Source: Citrus sinensis
Lineage: Eukaryota; Streptophyta; Magnoliopsida; Sapindales; Rutaceae
DNA: 64,000 bases
Assembly (NCBI RefSeq): GCF_022201045.2
Contig: NC_068557.1
Location: 6,138,001-6,202,000, forward strand
Direction of reading: 5' to 3'
Below are positions 19,330-32,904 of this stretch, one piece after another; the stretch's first letter is position 1, and every line of letters starts with the position of its first letter. Both the position numbers and the translations under genes were made by a program. The notes beneath the pieces were generated by a model. That model saw nothing but the letters and a program-made list of their open reading frames with translations. It was not told where the DNA came from and did no database searches.

Positions 19330-22300
19330 ACCTAGGGTATTGCACTAAAAGCCCAAAGTTGCACTCTAATAACCCATGTAATTAAATAAAAGCCAAATTA
19401 ATTAAAACTTCTTTTAATTAATTTTAGCCTTGGTCTTAGAGTAATAATAACCACTTAATTAACCCTCTATCTGATGCTCATAATCAAACCTCGATGAATG
19501 TCGTGCCTCTATTAGTTACGTATTTACACCTAAGTCACTATTTGTTCTAATGATTATTTTTAATATATCTATATTTTTAGAAAAAATTACAAATAAATAT
19601 CATTATTTAATAACACAATTTATTGAATAAACTACAACCACAAATTTAAATGATCAAGTACCAAAAAATAGCTTAGGTAAGCATCAATAGTATAGATTCC
19701 ATCCTGTAAGGATATGTTTGTACGATCCATGAAATTACATCCCCAAGTTTTTGAGCTTTTGACCATTTATATAGGTCTCACTCGTTGATAACTCAAAAGA
19801 TCTAATAGATGAATGCAAGTTCATTACTCACTCACGAATAAGGTCAATTGAGCTTATTAAAGCTTATGTGAATTATGATCAATGACATTTGTTAAACTAT
19901 ATCATAATTCACTATAATTCAGTTCAATATGCAAATCACATAAATGTACATATTAACTATTCTACTCGAAGTCTCCTCTTTAGTGATCAAGATAAAATCA
20001 CTCACGATAGAAGTAGAAAAATTACAACCTTACATAATGAAATGCCCATTTCATTAATAGTTGTGCACAATCTTTTATTTATAAAAGAACCTGTGATTTA
20101 TATTTTCTAGTATTAACATCATACACCCAATACATAAACCACATACTTTATAAGGGCTAATAATATATGCTCAAATAATAAATAAATAAATTTAAAAATT
20201 TAAAAATTATTATTTATCGCATGCTTTTAGGGTACAAAATAACAATAAGTCTAACAGGAGATTCATAAACAATCTCACTCCAGAACAATCATAATTATTA
20301 TCGACTTATTAGGCTTGCCTTTGGTTATGTGTAATCGTTGCAGGTAAGTTGTGATGCATATATATTCTTGAAATCCATGTGCTTAATTTAAGAGTTACCT
20401 ATATTCTTGAAACGACTTGCGACAAATGCCGAGAGTAGACTTAAAAATTTAAAACAAATCTCAATAGATTTGGTTTCTAGTAATATCTAGCCATTTTGAT
20501 TTTTCAACAATCTTAATGATTGTTGGTGGTCGTTATTACGTTAAATCCAGACCTGTATAACAGATTTTTTAAAACAATATCCATTAATATTATACAGCTT
20601 ACGACCAAAACGTAGAACAAAAAACGATAGACATATATATATATATATAAACAAGTTCTTGTTACTTCAAAAATTTTGAAACAAAAAAAAAAAGTAAACA
20701 TATATTTAATCAAGATTTTTTCTTTATATAAACTTCTTCCGATTAAAATTCACGAGTCTGATAGCGATAGGTCATTGGTAGATGAAAGGTATAAAAATAG
20801 TTAAATTTAAATTAATTTGCCATCACGATTAATAGACACAAGACATAAAATCTTTAAAATCCAGGATCTTCGTCTCTATTTTGTACGTGTTATTCCAGTT
20901 ACTGCCAACAATTTTCTAAATTAAAGTGCTTCGCATTGGTCCCTACAAGAAATACGAATTTAAAAGACCATTTCTCTGGAACATTTCCGAATTTAGTCAT
21001 GAAAGTCACCCTGGATACCACAAATACACTTTATTTATTACAATCACCATCATGTTGGCAATTAATTTTAATAAATGTGCATGTCGATAAGTCATTAAGA
21101 TACAGTTAAGGGGTACATGATTCGGGTGACATGGTGTAAATGGGGAGAATGGCTGTTTCTGTTTGTTTTAATATCCAAAATTGGGAAAAAAAAAGTAAAT
21201 TAAGCTAAAGTATGAATAAGTCATGACGAACATATTTGAACAATTATTTATTTTTGTCTTTCTAATATCTGATTATAAATATTAAGTTGTTTATTTTTTA
21301 AAATAAAAAATTTAAAAATTAATATTTTTATATTGATGTCCCTTAAAGGATTGCACATATTACTAAATTTTACAGGTCTAATTGTTTAAAGAAAATCTAA
21401 TAAATATGTTTGATATTTCTAAAAAGGTATGAATACCAACCTATTTAAAGTTACATATTCAGAAAGTAATAATTAAAATAGGTTTATACGTAGTAATTAT
21501 ACAAAATAGATTTCAATATACACAGGAAATAAATAAATTGTATGGGATATATATGCTTGAGTACTTAACCTTAAATGACTCATTAAGACTTCAAATTTAA
21601 GACTTAAGAAAGAAATCTTGACTTTTTTATATTTAGGTAAAATGTCTTAAAAAAACTACAAAATGTAAATATCAAAAAATAAGTCTTCAATCTCAATAAC
21701 TTAAGATGAATAACAAACAACTCCTTAGGCTTTTAGTGTTTCTCATCTTTATCACAAGTCTCTAATTTATCTTTAATCACTAATCGCGATTTATGTGTTA
21801 AAAAAAACAGAGAAAATATACTTCCTTATATATATATATATATATATTCATATTCTCTAGTACGGGCGCTCTCATTTTTTTTTTAATGTGGACACACTTT
21901 TAAGTCATACGATTTAATAGAGATAAATTTTAATACTAAACAACGTGTGCGCACTAAAAAAAAATTGAGGGTGCCCACACTTGAGAATGATTATATAGAC
22001 ATATATATGCGCAAGTGTGTATAATAAACTCAGCCTAATGAAATATATTTGTTAAAAAATAGGAAAGCTTTAATTTATTCATTCAAAAGTCAAATTTTGA
22101 ATGTTAATGGATGTGATTGGTTGAATAAAGAGACCTAAAAATTACAAAAATTAAGTACTTAAGAGGCATATAACTTGGTAATTAAAGCGTGCAAAAAAAG
22201 TTAGGCTTACCAGAAAAATCTATACATATGTGGTAGTATTAGAACTATTATAAAAATATAATAGCTAATTAATAAGAACCTTTCCAACATATAAGTTGAC

Positions 22301-22600
22301 GGATCAGGATTTTCTCCCGATCTAATCATGTCTTGAGTAAATATTCAATTATGGATTGGCTGTTAAAAAATAAAAGTAAAAGAAGTTAAATATTACACAT
22401 ACACTACCACTAAAAGACACTGGATAAAAAAATTTTAAAAGTTCAATAGTGATCAAATCTGGATAGCATCTGTTCCATAAGTTGATAAGTATATACATAT
22501 TAATGGATTTCGAGAAACACGTTCACATCGTTGTCAATAAATCGAAGTGGGGACCCCCTAGGCTTGATTTTGTGAAAGTGACTAAAATTTTTGTAGTAAT
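19330..22600. other. intergenic, 3.3 kb without a supported gene
   Basis: AT-rich spacer leading to the P450. It includes (TA)n tracts near 20637 and 21827-21847, and at 22007-22085 the segment shared with 966-1090. I see no coding pattern on either strand. Confidence 0.5.
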
Positions 22601-22622
22601 GTACCAGTTTTCTTGTAATGTC

Positions 22623-22629
22623 TATAAAT
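22623..22629 (+). promoter_or_regulatory. TATA box of the P450 gene
   Basis: TATAAAT lies 61 bp upstream of the ATG at 22690. This spacing places transcription start near 22655, which rules out the upstream in-frame codon at 22618 as the start. Confidence 0.55.
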
Positions 22630-22689
22630 GCTAAACGTTTGGAGTTAATTCTGAACAACATATACATTTTAAAATATATAGCTTGTTCA

Positions 22690-24239
22690 ATGGCCATTAC
22701 AATTAGTTATGTAGAGATGATCGTAGCATTTCTCTTCATATTTATTGGTTGTCTTTGGAGTTTCAAGAGAAGCTCTCGCACAAGAATGCTGTCAACGCTT
22801 GTCCTCAACGCACATCAACTCCATGAATTTGCCACCCGGGTTTTGCAAAAGAGCCGGGGCACATTAGAGTTCAAAGGGCCTTGGTTTGCAAAAATGGACT
22901 TCATCATCACCAGTGATCCTATGAATGTGCAATACATCAGCAGCAAAAACTTCAGCAACTACCCAAAGGGACCTGACTTGAGGATGATCTTGGAACCATT
23001 CGGAGATGGCGTTTTTGCTGCCGATGGGAATTTGTGGAAAATGCAGAGGAAAATGATTCATTCAGTGATGAAGCACAACAAGTTCGAGTCCGCTCTAGAA
23101 AAAACTATTTATCAGAAGCTTGAAAATGGTCTGATCCCAGTTCTTGATCATGCCTCAGAAGTAGGGATCAAGGTGGACTTACAAGATGTGTTTCAGCGGT
23201 TCACCTTTGACAATATCTGCATGTCAGTTTTAGGAATCGATCCAAATTATCTCTCCTTTGAGTTCCCTCAAGTTGCTTATGCAAATGCATTTAACGCAAC
23301 CGAGCAAGCTGTGTTTATCGCCACATTGTGCCAAAGAGTTGGTGGAAGCTGCAAAAATGGGTTCACATTGGGAAAGAGAAAGAACTTAGTAAAGCCATGA
23401 AAACTTTTGATAGATTCTTATATGAGTGCATTTCTTTGAAGCGGGAAAGATTACTGATCAGCAGAAAAGCAAGTACGGAGGAGGAATTTGACGTATTAAC
23501 AGCTTTTATGGTGGAAGGAGAAGAGGAAGAAGAGATGAACGAGGATCGAGAAATAGGTGCTTTGAGAAGGAATGACACATTTCTGAGAGACACAGCATTC
23601 AATCTCTTGGCAGCGGGAAAAGAGACTGTAAGCTCAGGCCTCGTTTGGTTTTTCTGGCTCGTTGCTACACACCCTTCAGTCGAAAACAAAATTCTTGAAG
23701 AGATGAAGGCCAATATGGTTATGCAAAAGGAAGAAGAAGAAGAACATAGGGATAAGAGATTGCTTTTCGATGCAAAAGAGGTCAATAGGATGGTTTATCT
23801 GCATGCAGCCTTGTGTGAAACGTTGAGACTGTACCCACCAGTGCCGTACAATCACAAAATTGCAGCACAAGCAGACGTTCTCCCAAGTGGGCACCGCATC
23901 AATAAGAATCATTCAATATTGATATCTTATTATGCAATGGGGAGGATGGAAGAGATATGGGGCAAAGATTGTTTAGAATTTAAGCCACAGAGGTGGATTT
24001 CAGAGAGAGGTAGTATTGTGCACGTACCATCTTACAAGTTCACAGCATTTCATGCTGGACCGAGAAATTGTTTGGGAAAGGACACAGCTTTCATTCAAAT
24101 GAAGATGGTTGCAGCTCTGATTCTCGGGAATTATCAGGTAAAAATAGTGCAAGGCCATCCTGTATCACCTTGCAATTCTATGGTACTTCATATGAAGTAT
24201 GGTTTAAAGGTTCAGCTGTCCAAGAGAACCATCTGGTGA
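22690..24239 (+). CDS. CYP96A: CYP96A-like cytochrome P450 with a one-base frameshift
   Basis: CYP96A enzymes are ER-anchored monooxygenases; the Arabidopsis member MAH1 oxidises alkanes of cuticular wax mid-chain. The first frame (22690-23316, 209 codons) has an N-terminal membrane anchor and the WKMQRKMIHSVM helix-C block. The second frame (from 23319) gives the I-helix AAGKETVSSGLVWFFW, ETLRLYPP (ExxR), FKPQRWIS and the heme loop FHAGPRNCLG with the ligand Cys at 24069-24071, and ends at 24239. The junction GCTGTGTTTATCGC lacks one base: a single extra T would join AVF to YRHIVPKSWWKLQKW without loss, giving about 516 residues, normal for the family. The gene is intronless, as CYP96A genes are. 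Either this allele is a very young pseudogene or the base was lost in assembly at a T run. Confidence 0.88.
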
Positions 24240-24887
24240 ACTACTAGATACCAGGATATGTAATGCTGTAGGGCAATATCATGCATGCATGCATGCATAT
24301 AATTCTTTACAGCGAGTCAAGGTTGTTACATTCTAAGCTTTGTTCCAGATACTATATATCAGATAATAATTAGCTCAGCTAGCCAGATGTAAATCTGAAG
24401 CAATCGACTGAGCCTTGGATAAATAGCAGCTTGTACTCAATATTTATTAAGTAATAAGACAAATCTTAGGAGTATGGAACTGTGGGTAGTTGATATGAAC
24501 ACAAAGGCAAGAGAGATAAAATTCTCCGACATTTTTATCCATGTTATTTTTCACAATAATTTACAATCACATAGATTAATACAACCGATCGATTCTAACC
24601 ATGGCAGAAGCATTTATTACAGACAATAATCCCTGTACCACATCATTTCAATTAGCAAGATTATCAATTTCTTTCTTACTAAACTGAATATATACCACTT
24701 ATTCTTTATTGTTCTCGTAGCACTCAATAATTCTTAGTACAATCATTTTACAATATTACTTTTATTTTCAAAAATATTTTTATTTATATTTATTAGAAAA
24801 TAAATAAATCATATAAATTAGAATTAGAATAAAAAATTAAATACTAAAAATTAGAAATATTAATTTTCATTTAAATAAAAAATTGAT
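24240..24887. other. P450 3' flank, no gene
   Basis: Contains a short (ATGC)n run at about 24281-24298 and AT-rich spacer. No reading frame is worth reporting. Confidence 0.5.
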
Positions 24888-25780
24888 TGTTAAGTCCATT
24901 ATTTGTAGTGTTGGCATCTTATGGCAAGTCTAGTTAAATTGGAATATTATTTATTGCATATCTTGTAACATACATTAATTTATTAATTCTCTAATTTAGT
25001 GAGATTCCAATTTATTAGGAATATTTATTTTCTAATTTAATTAGATGTCTAATTTAGCAAGTCAATTAATGATGAGATTCTATAATTGGCGCATGAGATC
25101 TATTTAGAGCAAGAAGTTTGTTCAAATAGGAAGTTTATTGAATGTTCTAAATATTTTTTGGGAGACAAGTAAAGCAAGAAAATCGTATTTATTCCTCTTC
25201 AGATTCACATGAAGTATAAGAGGAAAAAAAGTCTTATTTGGAAAGAATCCAAGTCTTTTAAGACTTACCATTTTTGTGAAATTTTAGTGCTTATATAAAG
25301 GGAAGTGTTTTACAATTAAAAGGACGCAACATAGAGCATAAAGTAGAGAAGTAAAATTCGACCTCCTCCTTGGAGAATCTAGATTTGACATATAATGTTG
25401 TGTTGATTTGTTTTCTTCTTATCTTCTTTTTCATCTCTGTGGAGAGTTTTGTGGATCTTGGATCACTAGACATTGATGAATTGAAGAATTGTTATTGATC
25501 GATTTGCGAAGTACCTTGAGAATCGTGGATCAAGAGGGGTAGCAATTATTCAAGAGAAGCAGATTCAGTCTAAGGTTGAGTAAACTATATGGTGATAAAC
25601 TATAAATGAAAATCTTAAGTTTGATAAATCCATAGGTTGTAATATCTCAACTTAGTGAATTGTTTTTCATCTAGACGTTGCCTCGTGGATGTAGGATTAA
25701 TTAATCTAAACCACGTAAAAATCTTCGTGTCATTTAATTTCTGCAATTTATTGTTTTTTGAAAAATTAATATTTTTTATG
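24888..25780 (+). repeat. copia-type solo LTR relic
   Basis: Starts TGTTAAGTCCATTATTTG. It has a strong TATA box (TATATAAAGG at about 25292), then a leader ending with GACGTTGCCTCGTGGATGTAGG, AACCACGTAAAAATC and TTCGTGTCATTTAATTTCTG. That order is typical of the R-U5 part of plant copia LTRs. No primer-binding site or internal region follows, so it would be a solo LTR. The right end is uncertain because it runs into the tandem duplication at 25765. Confidence 0.6.
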
Positions 25781-26190
25781 CTAATGAACAGTAACCATAA
25801 ACAGTGCCGGTGAACAGTATTTCTAAAAATTAATTAAATTGTTAATTTTACATTTTTAATTGCCTACATATATTTGTAATAGATCTAAATTCCTTTCATT
25901 AATGATAAGATGTTTTTCTTATACTTTTTATTATTGTTAATTTTTCCTAAAATAAGTATTTATTTTATATTCTTAAAATTAATATTTTTTATGCTAATGA
26001 ACAGTAACCATAAACAGTGCCGGTGAACAGTATTTCTAAAAATTAATTAAATTGTTAATTTTACATTTTTAATTGCCTACATATATTTGTAATAGATCTA
26101 AATTCCTTTCATTAATGATAAGATGTTTTTCTTATACTTTTTATTATTGTTAATTTTTCCTAAAACAAGTATTTATTTTATATTTTTAAA
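25765..26190 (+). repeat. 213-bp tandem duplication, two nearly identical units
   Basis: The unit from ATTAATATTTTTTATGC to about CCTAAAATAAGTATTT occurs at 25765-25977 and again at 25978-26190. I see only a few differences (for example AAAATAAG against AAAACAAG). Each unit carries GAACAGTAACCATAAACAG and CCGGTGAACAGTA. It is non-coding, and the low divergence suggests a recent event. Confidence 0.9.
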
Positions 26191-26907
26191 ATTAAATATC
26201 AAGCAAATGATTCATTTACACCTCTTTTCTTTTAAATTTTTAGAGTTAAAAAGATTCTTAAATATTACAAAAACAATAAAGATAAGTGATATATATATAT
26301 ATATATATATTAATTTCAGTAAAAAGAAAAACTGGTATTCTCCATCTTGATTTCACATCCTTGATTAAAAGATAACTTTATGGGTGGACTACTTCATAAT
26401 ATAGCATCGTCAACCCTATCTTATCCGAACTTTATAAAAGACATGGATCGATGGCAGCACAAAGGTTTCTTCTTAAAGCATCTTCAACTTTATATGTTCG
26501 TTTTTTATTCTCTAGCTAGGGCCACTGCGGTTTTTTTATTTATTTATTATTATTTAGTTATTAATTAATATCTTAATATTGCATTCCAACTGTCAGTAAA
26601 CATATTTGCAGATTATATTTGTATCTATATGATACCCCTTTCTGTGGGGAGCTAACCATGATTTTAGATCCTTAATTTAATTGGTTGCATTATCAATTTT
26701 GAAGGATTTTTATATAATTTTATAAGTATTTCAATCATCAAATTTAGCTTTTGTATCAGATTCAAGTGACATTAATGGCTTATGGTCATGCAGGGCAAAT
26801 TTAATTTATTTATAAGAATTTTATTTTTGTCAAGTATTTTTTAAATAATTTCAGATTTAATATATTCTTTAAATTGATTTTGAAGATACAATTATAATTT
26901 TGAGTTT

Positions 26908-26945
<38 letters not shown>

Positions 26946-29275
26946 TCAAAGTCAATGAGCACAAATCACAAATTACAAATTTAACTAGAGACAATTAAAA
27001 AATTTTACTTGAAATTTAAAATAGATTTTCTCAAAATTTTAGGAACAAGCTTCCCCACTTGTCCTCATGTGGTAGACGGTTGGATTTAGTTAAGTTTCAT
27101 TCTAAATCTAAAATAACTTAGGAAGTATTTGTTTTTTTTATATATATAAAATTTAAATGAGTTTCAACTTTACTGAAGTTTAAATGGGTCTAAATACATA
27201 TGTTAGGATAATATTTTTTTAAAATTTTTTTTCTTGTCTGAGTGTAAGTGATAAGTTGTTTGTTTTTATAAAATCAAATCATTTTAAATCTAATATGGTT
27301 TATACTTATGACATTGAAAGTGTTATATATACTTAAAGTTTAAATAGGTCTACATTTACAGTGTTTTCTAGTACAACAGTTTTTATATGTTATAAATAAT
27401 TTATAAGATAAGCATTTGACATGTGATTTTATGAAAAGTAATTGTGATAACACAATTCAACATAATATTTCATACATAAAAAAGTTGTTATCTAATAATA
27501 AAAGAATTTTTTTTTAAAATTCAAATTAAATGTATGTTAAGTACTTAATACCAAGTAAAATCTGAGATCAAGAAAAAAAATTATAATATGACATCTAATA
27601 ATTAGGTAAGAAATAAGTACATTTAATGAGGATATTTGTAAAAAAAAAAAAAAGATTTTTCAATCAGATATTTTATCACTCAAATAAAAGTCAATAGAAT
27701 TTATTCTTTTCAATTCAGATAAAAATATCTTACAAAAAGATTTCAAATACAAAAAATAAACAAACTAAAATATCAAAACATCTTAAAATATGTCAAATTG
27801 AGATTTCAGATAAAAATAAAAACAAATAAACCTTTAATCTAATTGATAAATTTAAATTGTATATAATATAAAACCGAACCGAACTGAACTGAATGAAACT
27901 ACCTGTCCAAAGGTCTTTGTCACCGCCCATTGTCTTATCACAGGAAGCACTAGCCTATAATCCTGGTTGTTAAGTCATTCTCCATTGCCATGATAAGATA
28001 GTAGAAACAAATTAACGAAGATATGCATGATGCATGGACAAAGTTCCCTCATTTTAATTTCTTTTTTTATTTTTTAATTTCGTACGTCTACCAAAAGTTA
28101 GCTCTACCAAGCCTCTCTTAACAATTTACATATGATTCTCATATTTTAGGTTTTAGCTACTCTACAATATCTGCCTCACTGATTATTATTATTTTTTTTT
28201 CAATTTCAGTGGTTAAATACATCATCAACTAGGAGAATAATATGGAAATTCATTGGTAATATTTACTTATAAATATATAATCATTTTTATGTTATATGTT
28301 ATAATTTTATAAGTATAATATGCTATGTTAGAGAAACTATAAGAACCAAAAGTAAGAACGTCGAGAATATTTATTTTAAAAAAAAAATTGCAAAAATTAT
28401 CATTAAATGTGGACCGTTGATTAAAAGTGTTCCTTAAAAAAACAAATTAATTTTTGTACAATACTTATATTCGTTCAACTACAGCGGATATAATCACATG
28501 TATAAGCTACCCCATAATAATCCAGTACACAGGCACTCTATTTCTTTGCCACATGGAGGAGCCCACTAGATCAACGGTCTTGATCTCGATAAAACCAACA
28601 CGACAGTGCTCTCGGAAGCTATGGCCCAGTGGAAAAAACCTGGGAACAAACACAGAGTAACAGAATAACTGAAAGTGACTCAAAAAGCAGAGAGCATCCA
28701 ATGACGAACAAGTATAATATTAGTTGGTGGCTTTCGTTAGATAGATATCCCATCCTTCGTATTCTTATTATTACACGAACTCTGCTAAATCTATAGATAT
28801 ATAGATGTATATATAATCCGTGTAATGTGATTTTACTGTAAGTAACATCATATCATGGACTTTTCAAGACCTTGAGAGAGAGTTGGTGGGTGGGTTGTTC
28901 TTCAAACTCGAAGCCGATTAGGGGAATTAATAAAAATTATTGATATTTATTATAGTAATATTATTATCAAGAGCCAAACGTAAGCTAACCCATCTATTTG
29001 TTGTCTTTCATTTGGTTATATATAGATATAGGATTTTTTTTTTCCTTTTATTTTGTTGTTTCATCGTTTGTTTTCTTTTCCTTATTGGGCAATCAAGTCT
29101 CTTTTGGGGGTATGATTTTTGTATGTGATTTTTGGTGTTTTAATAACTTCATATGTTCTGTTGTGGGTTTGTTAAAGTTGTTGTGGTTTTGTGTGGTGGT
29201 GTGCAGCTGGAGTGGAGAAAAGGGAAAGTGAACCCATTTGTGAGCAGAATAAGGGCAAGGTTAGGGCCAACAGCT
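26191..29275. other. intergenic, with presumed 5' region of the epimerase gene
   Basis: AT-rich spacer with (TA)n tracts at about 26288-26311 and 26911-26941 and an A run at 27640. The last ~600 bp (28650-29210) probably hold the promoter and a non-coding first exon of the epimerase gene, since a good acceptor (GTGCAG) occurs at about 29202-29207. I cannot fix the transcription start. Confidence 0.45.
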
Positions 29276-32200
29276 ATGCCATTGAATATAGTTCATGATA
29301 AAGATGGATTGCCCAGAATTATTTTGACTGAGCCAACTGGGTCATCTGCTGAGGTCTGTTTCACCATTATAATTATTTATTCATTTTTTTTAAATATTAT
29401 TATGGATTTGTTCTTATTTGTTTTGTAGTTGATTTTATGATTTGGATTCGAGGGGTTATATGAATTTTATGATTGGAAGTATTTAGTTGTCTTTGATTTG
29501 GTTTTTACTTGTAGATGGTGCTGTTTGAATTTTGAGAAGAAAGAAAAAAGAGAAAGGGTTTGTGATTGGATTGTTGAAATGGTTTTAATGGATTCTGGTA
29601 CATCCAGCATAAAAAAAGATTAAAGAGGTGTTTAAACTAAAAGGATGTGTGGTAGTTGGTGAAGAGAAGCCCCTTTAATTTATAAGGAAGAAAATAAAGT
29701 CATCTTGTTATGATTAAATTTGAGAATTTGAAGACGACTAATGCTCAGAGCCTCAGATGCTTAGATAAAAGAACAGGGGTGTCGAAGATAATAAAATAAG
29801 CTTTTTTAAAAGTAACTTTTTGTGTCCCTATTTTGGCTTGATACTGATTATTGATTTTGAGCTGTAAGTCTTGCTGTCTGATCTTCCTAATACAAAATCC
29901 ATGGAATATTAAAGGTTAAGTTGAATCCAATTTCTGCGTTATTGAGTTGTTAATACGATAGTAAATTGACTGAAGATTCAGTGGTTTATTAATTAGGGTT
30001 TGACATAAGTGTTTCAATTTTCAACATGATACGTTGTCCCCTTGTGGTTTAAGTGGCTATATGCATCGAAATGATGAAAGCAGAAACCTTGCCTGTTTAC
30101 CAACCAACTACATGACCTAAAATTGTCAGGTGCTTCTCTATGGTGGGCAAGTTGTTTCCTGGAAGAATGAACGAAGAGAAGAACTGCTTTTTATGAGCAG
30201 CAAGGTAAAATATTCCTTGTGTATGTTTTAGGGGTTCAGAACATGTCTACTAATTAAATTTGAAAACCACAGTGCTGTTTAAGGATTGTACAATTCTTCT
30301 TCTGATAAAAATTAAGGATTGTTCTCTCTGTACCTTTCTTAATGGATGACCCAACATCTATGGAACTATTGATTTTAATTAGTGCGGCCAGTGATGAAGC
30401 AAACATGCATTCTCAGAGCAAAAATTTATATTGTTGGGAATATAAATGTGTTCACTTTCAGACCATGAAAGTATAAGAGGAAACAAAAGCGAAAGTCTAA
30501 TAACTTTGTCAGATGTATATTTATCACAATGCATGACATTAAGGAAGAGTGAATATGACTTAGAAGCTGACTTACTGCAATTTATTTTGTTCTCATATTT
30601 CCTGTTTCCCGCATTTTATAACATTTTTTATTTAAGACTCCTCTCTCCTGCTGCATTGGCTATTCAAGCTTTTCTTGATCATGACATGCTAGCATACTTC
30701 TATTTCAATGAGCACATTTATTTTCCTCCTCCAGTGGACCACACCTAAGCAGCTTGTTTGTGTAGTTTATGACTGCTAAACGATAGTTTCAAACAGAATT
30801 TCCTTGTATTTTTCCATCATACTTATTGGCTTTCTTTGTTCTGCAGTCTTTCTGGAAGCCACCTAAAGCCATCAGGGGAGGTATACCTGTCTGCTTCCCA
30901 CAGGTTGTATATTAGTGAACCTAACTAAACTGGTGATAGCTATTCCTTGCTGAGACTATGGTTTCTAATAAATTACTGCCTGCAGTTTGGAAATCTTGGT
31001 TTACTGGAGCAACATGGATTCGCAAGGAACAGATTTTGGTCATTGGATGAAGATGCTTCTCCTCTGCCCCCAGCTAACAACCAGTCAACAGTGGATCTGA
31101 TATTGAAGTCCACAGAAGAGGATATAAAGGCCTGGCCACGAGGGTATGTTCATCCATTTATGATCTGTGTCAGAAAAACGAATATGGAAGGATATTATCA
31201 CTTGTTCACCAATGACTCTTTTGTGCAGCTTTGAGTTGCGTCTCCGTATTTCTATCAGTCCTGGCAAGCTGACTTTGATCCCTCGTGTGAGGAATGTGGA
31301 TAACAAGGCTTTCTCTTTTATGTTCGCGCTGCGTAATTACTTATCTGTATCAGATATCAGGTTTTCTCAATGAATTGACTAAATGTTTGCTACCATTGTC
31401 TTTTGACTTTTGTGACGCCACAGTTCTGCGTATTCCTTAGTATAGTTGAATCTAGAGAATAAACCATTCTTGTCCTTTTCCGATGGGTTGGATGATGCTG
31501 CTTAATTTACAGTGAAGTGCGTGTCGAAGGCTTGGAGACTCTTGATTACTTTGATTATCTGATGAATAAAGAAAGGTTCACAGAGCAGGCGGATGCAATT
31601 ACCTTTGATGGCGAGGTACTACATATTTATTCTTGTGCATTCAATCTGAATATCAGTTTGTTAGCAGGAAATAGAAGCAATTCATCATCTTTATGCTTCT
31701 AGTTAACTATTCGATGTGGTTTCATGCTTCATTTTTCATTTTTTTTCCATATTGGTTAGAGCAGTTTTTTATCAGTTTATCTGCATATACAAACCTCTGC
31801 ATTGATATTCATTAATCTGATTTTTCATTTTGTATCGAGGTCAAATATGTCACCATGATGTTAGTCTTATACATAGTTCGTATGAGCACATCTGCCAAAC
31901 CCATCATAGGGTTTTGGAGTTTCGAACTCTTGAATTTCTCAAGACCTGTCTTTGTTTCCCTTTAGATTGACAGAGTGTATTTGAGCACCCCAACAAAGAT
32001 TGCCATTATTGACCATGAGAAGAAGAGAACCTTTGAACTGCGGAAAGATGGCATGCCAGATTCAGGTTTTTGAAATTCCTCTGCAGTGTTATATCTTATT
32101 AGTCCTTCAACATATTCAAGTTCATTTTTTTATCATTTACATGATTACCCGGAGGTTTTGTCCCTTATAATTTTGAAAACCTCTCACTATGCAGTTGTGT

Positions 32201-32412
32201 GGAACCCTTGGGACAAAAAGGCCAAAGCTCTGCCAGATATGGGGGTTGACGGTTACAAAACCATGTTATGTGTGGATTCTGCTGCAATTGAAAATCCTAT
32301 TGTCTTGAAACCCTTTGAAGAGTGGAGGGGCCGTCAAGAGCTTTCTACTGTGTCGTCAAGCTATTGCAGTGGGCAATTGGATCCTAGGAGAGTTCTCCAT
32401 GGCTTTCATTGA
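29276..32412 (+). CDS. putative glucose-6-phosphate 1-epimerase
   Basis: The enzyme of the galactose-mutarotase fold that interconverts alpha- and beta-glucose 6-phosphate in primary sugar metabolism. Eight coding exons keep frame with GT/AG borders: 29276-29353, 30130-30204, 30847-30903, 30986-31143, 31229-31360, 31513-31615, 31966-32065 and 32195-32412, giving 306 residues, normal for the plant family. Blocks seen: MPLNIVHDKDGLPRI, VLLYGGQVVSWKN, AIRGGIPVCFPQFG, LEQHGFARNRFW (His80, the expected catalytic His), VEGLETLDYFD, QADAITFDGEIDRVY, AVVWNPWDKK-like VVWNPWDKK, LCVDSAAIENP and a C-terminal WRGRQELS. The start is the ATG aligned with the usual MPLN; the frame is open upstream within the same exon. 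The gene converges on the fatty-acid-binding protein gene, with stop codons 0.5 kb apart. Confidence 0.92.
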
Positions 32413-32904
32413 TTTCATCCACGGACTCAACAAAAGTTTTCTAGTATTTTGTTTTATTTCTCTTATTTAATGTACAATATCCATGCACTTGCTTGTCTGT
32501 GTATCATCTTTTATTTTAACCAGCTGTATGTAGTAGCTAACAACAACATACAAAATGTCACAGAATTGAGCAACATAAATATTTATCAATGTTGCCTCTT
32601 TGTGATTGATGGTAAGGAATGTCTCATTGTTTTGTATCAAAAAACTGTTGAATGAATGAGTAAGCATTAAGCATAAAGAATCCCTTTTTTTCCTGAATCA
32701 TACAATTTATTTCTTTGGATGCATGGCACTCGCACACAAAACAGAAACTGGGATTGATGGTACTTGATTGTAGAACAGAAAGCAGTAACATGCTCATTGA
32801 TATCTTCTTAATGAGCTATTGCTCAGTAAGAGAAAGCAGTAACTCGGAAGTACTTAAAAGTCTTATTCTTTTAAATCCTAGGAACTGTTTCAGTATGCAA
32901 GCAA

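Noticed and set aside
22618-22689. Upstream in-frame ATG extending the P450 N-terminus by 24 residues
   Set aside because: It lies upstream of the TATA box at 22623-22629 and the extra residues do not resemble any P450 N-terminus.
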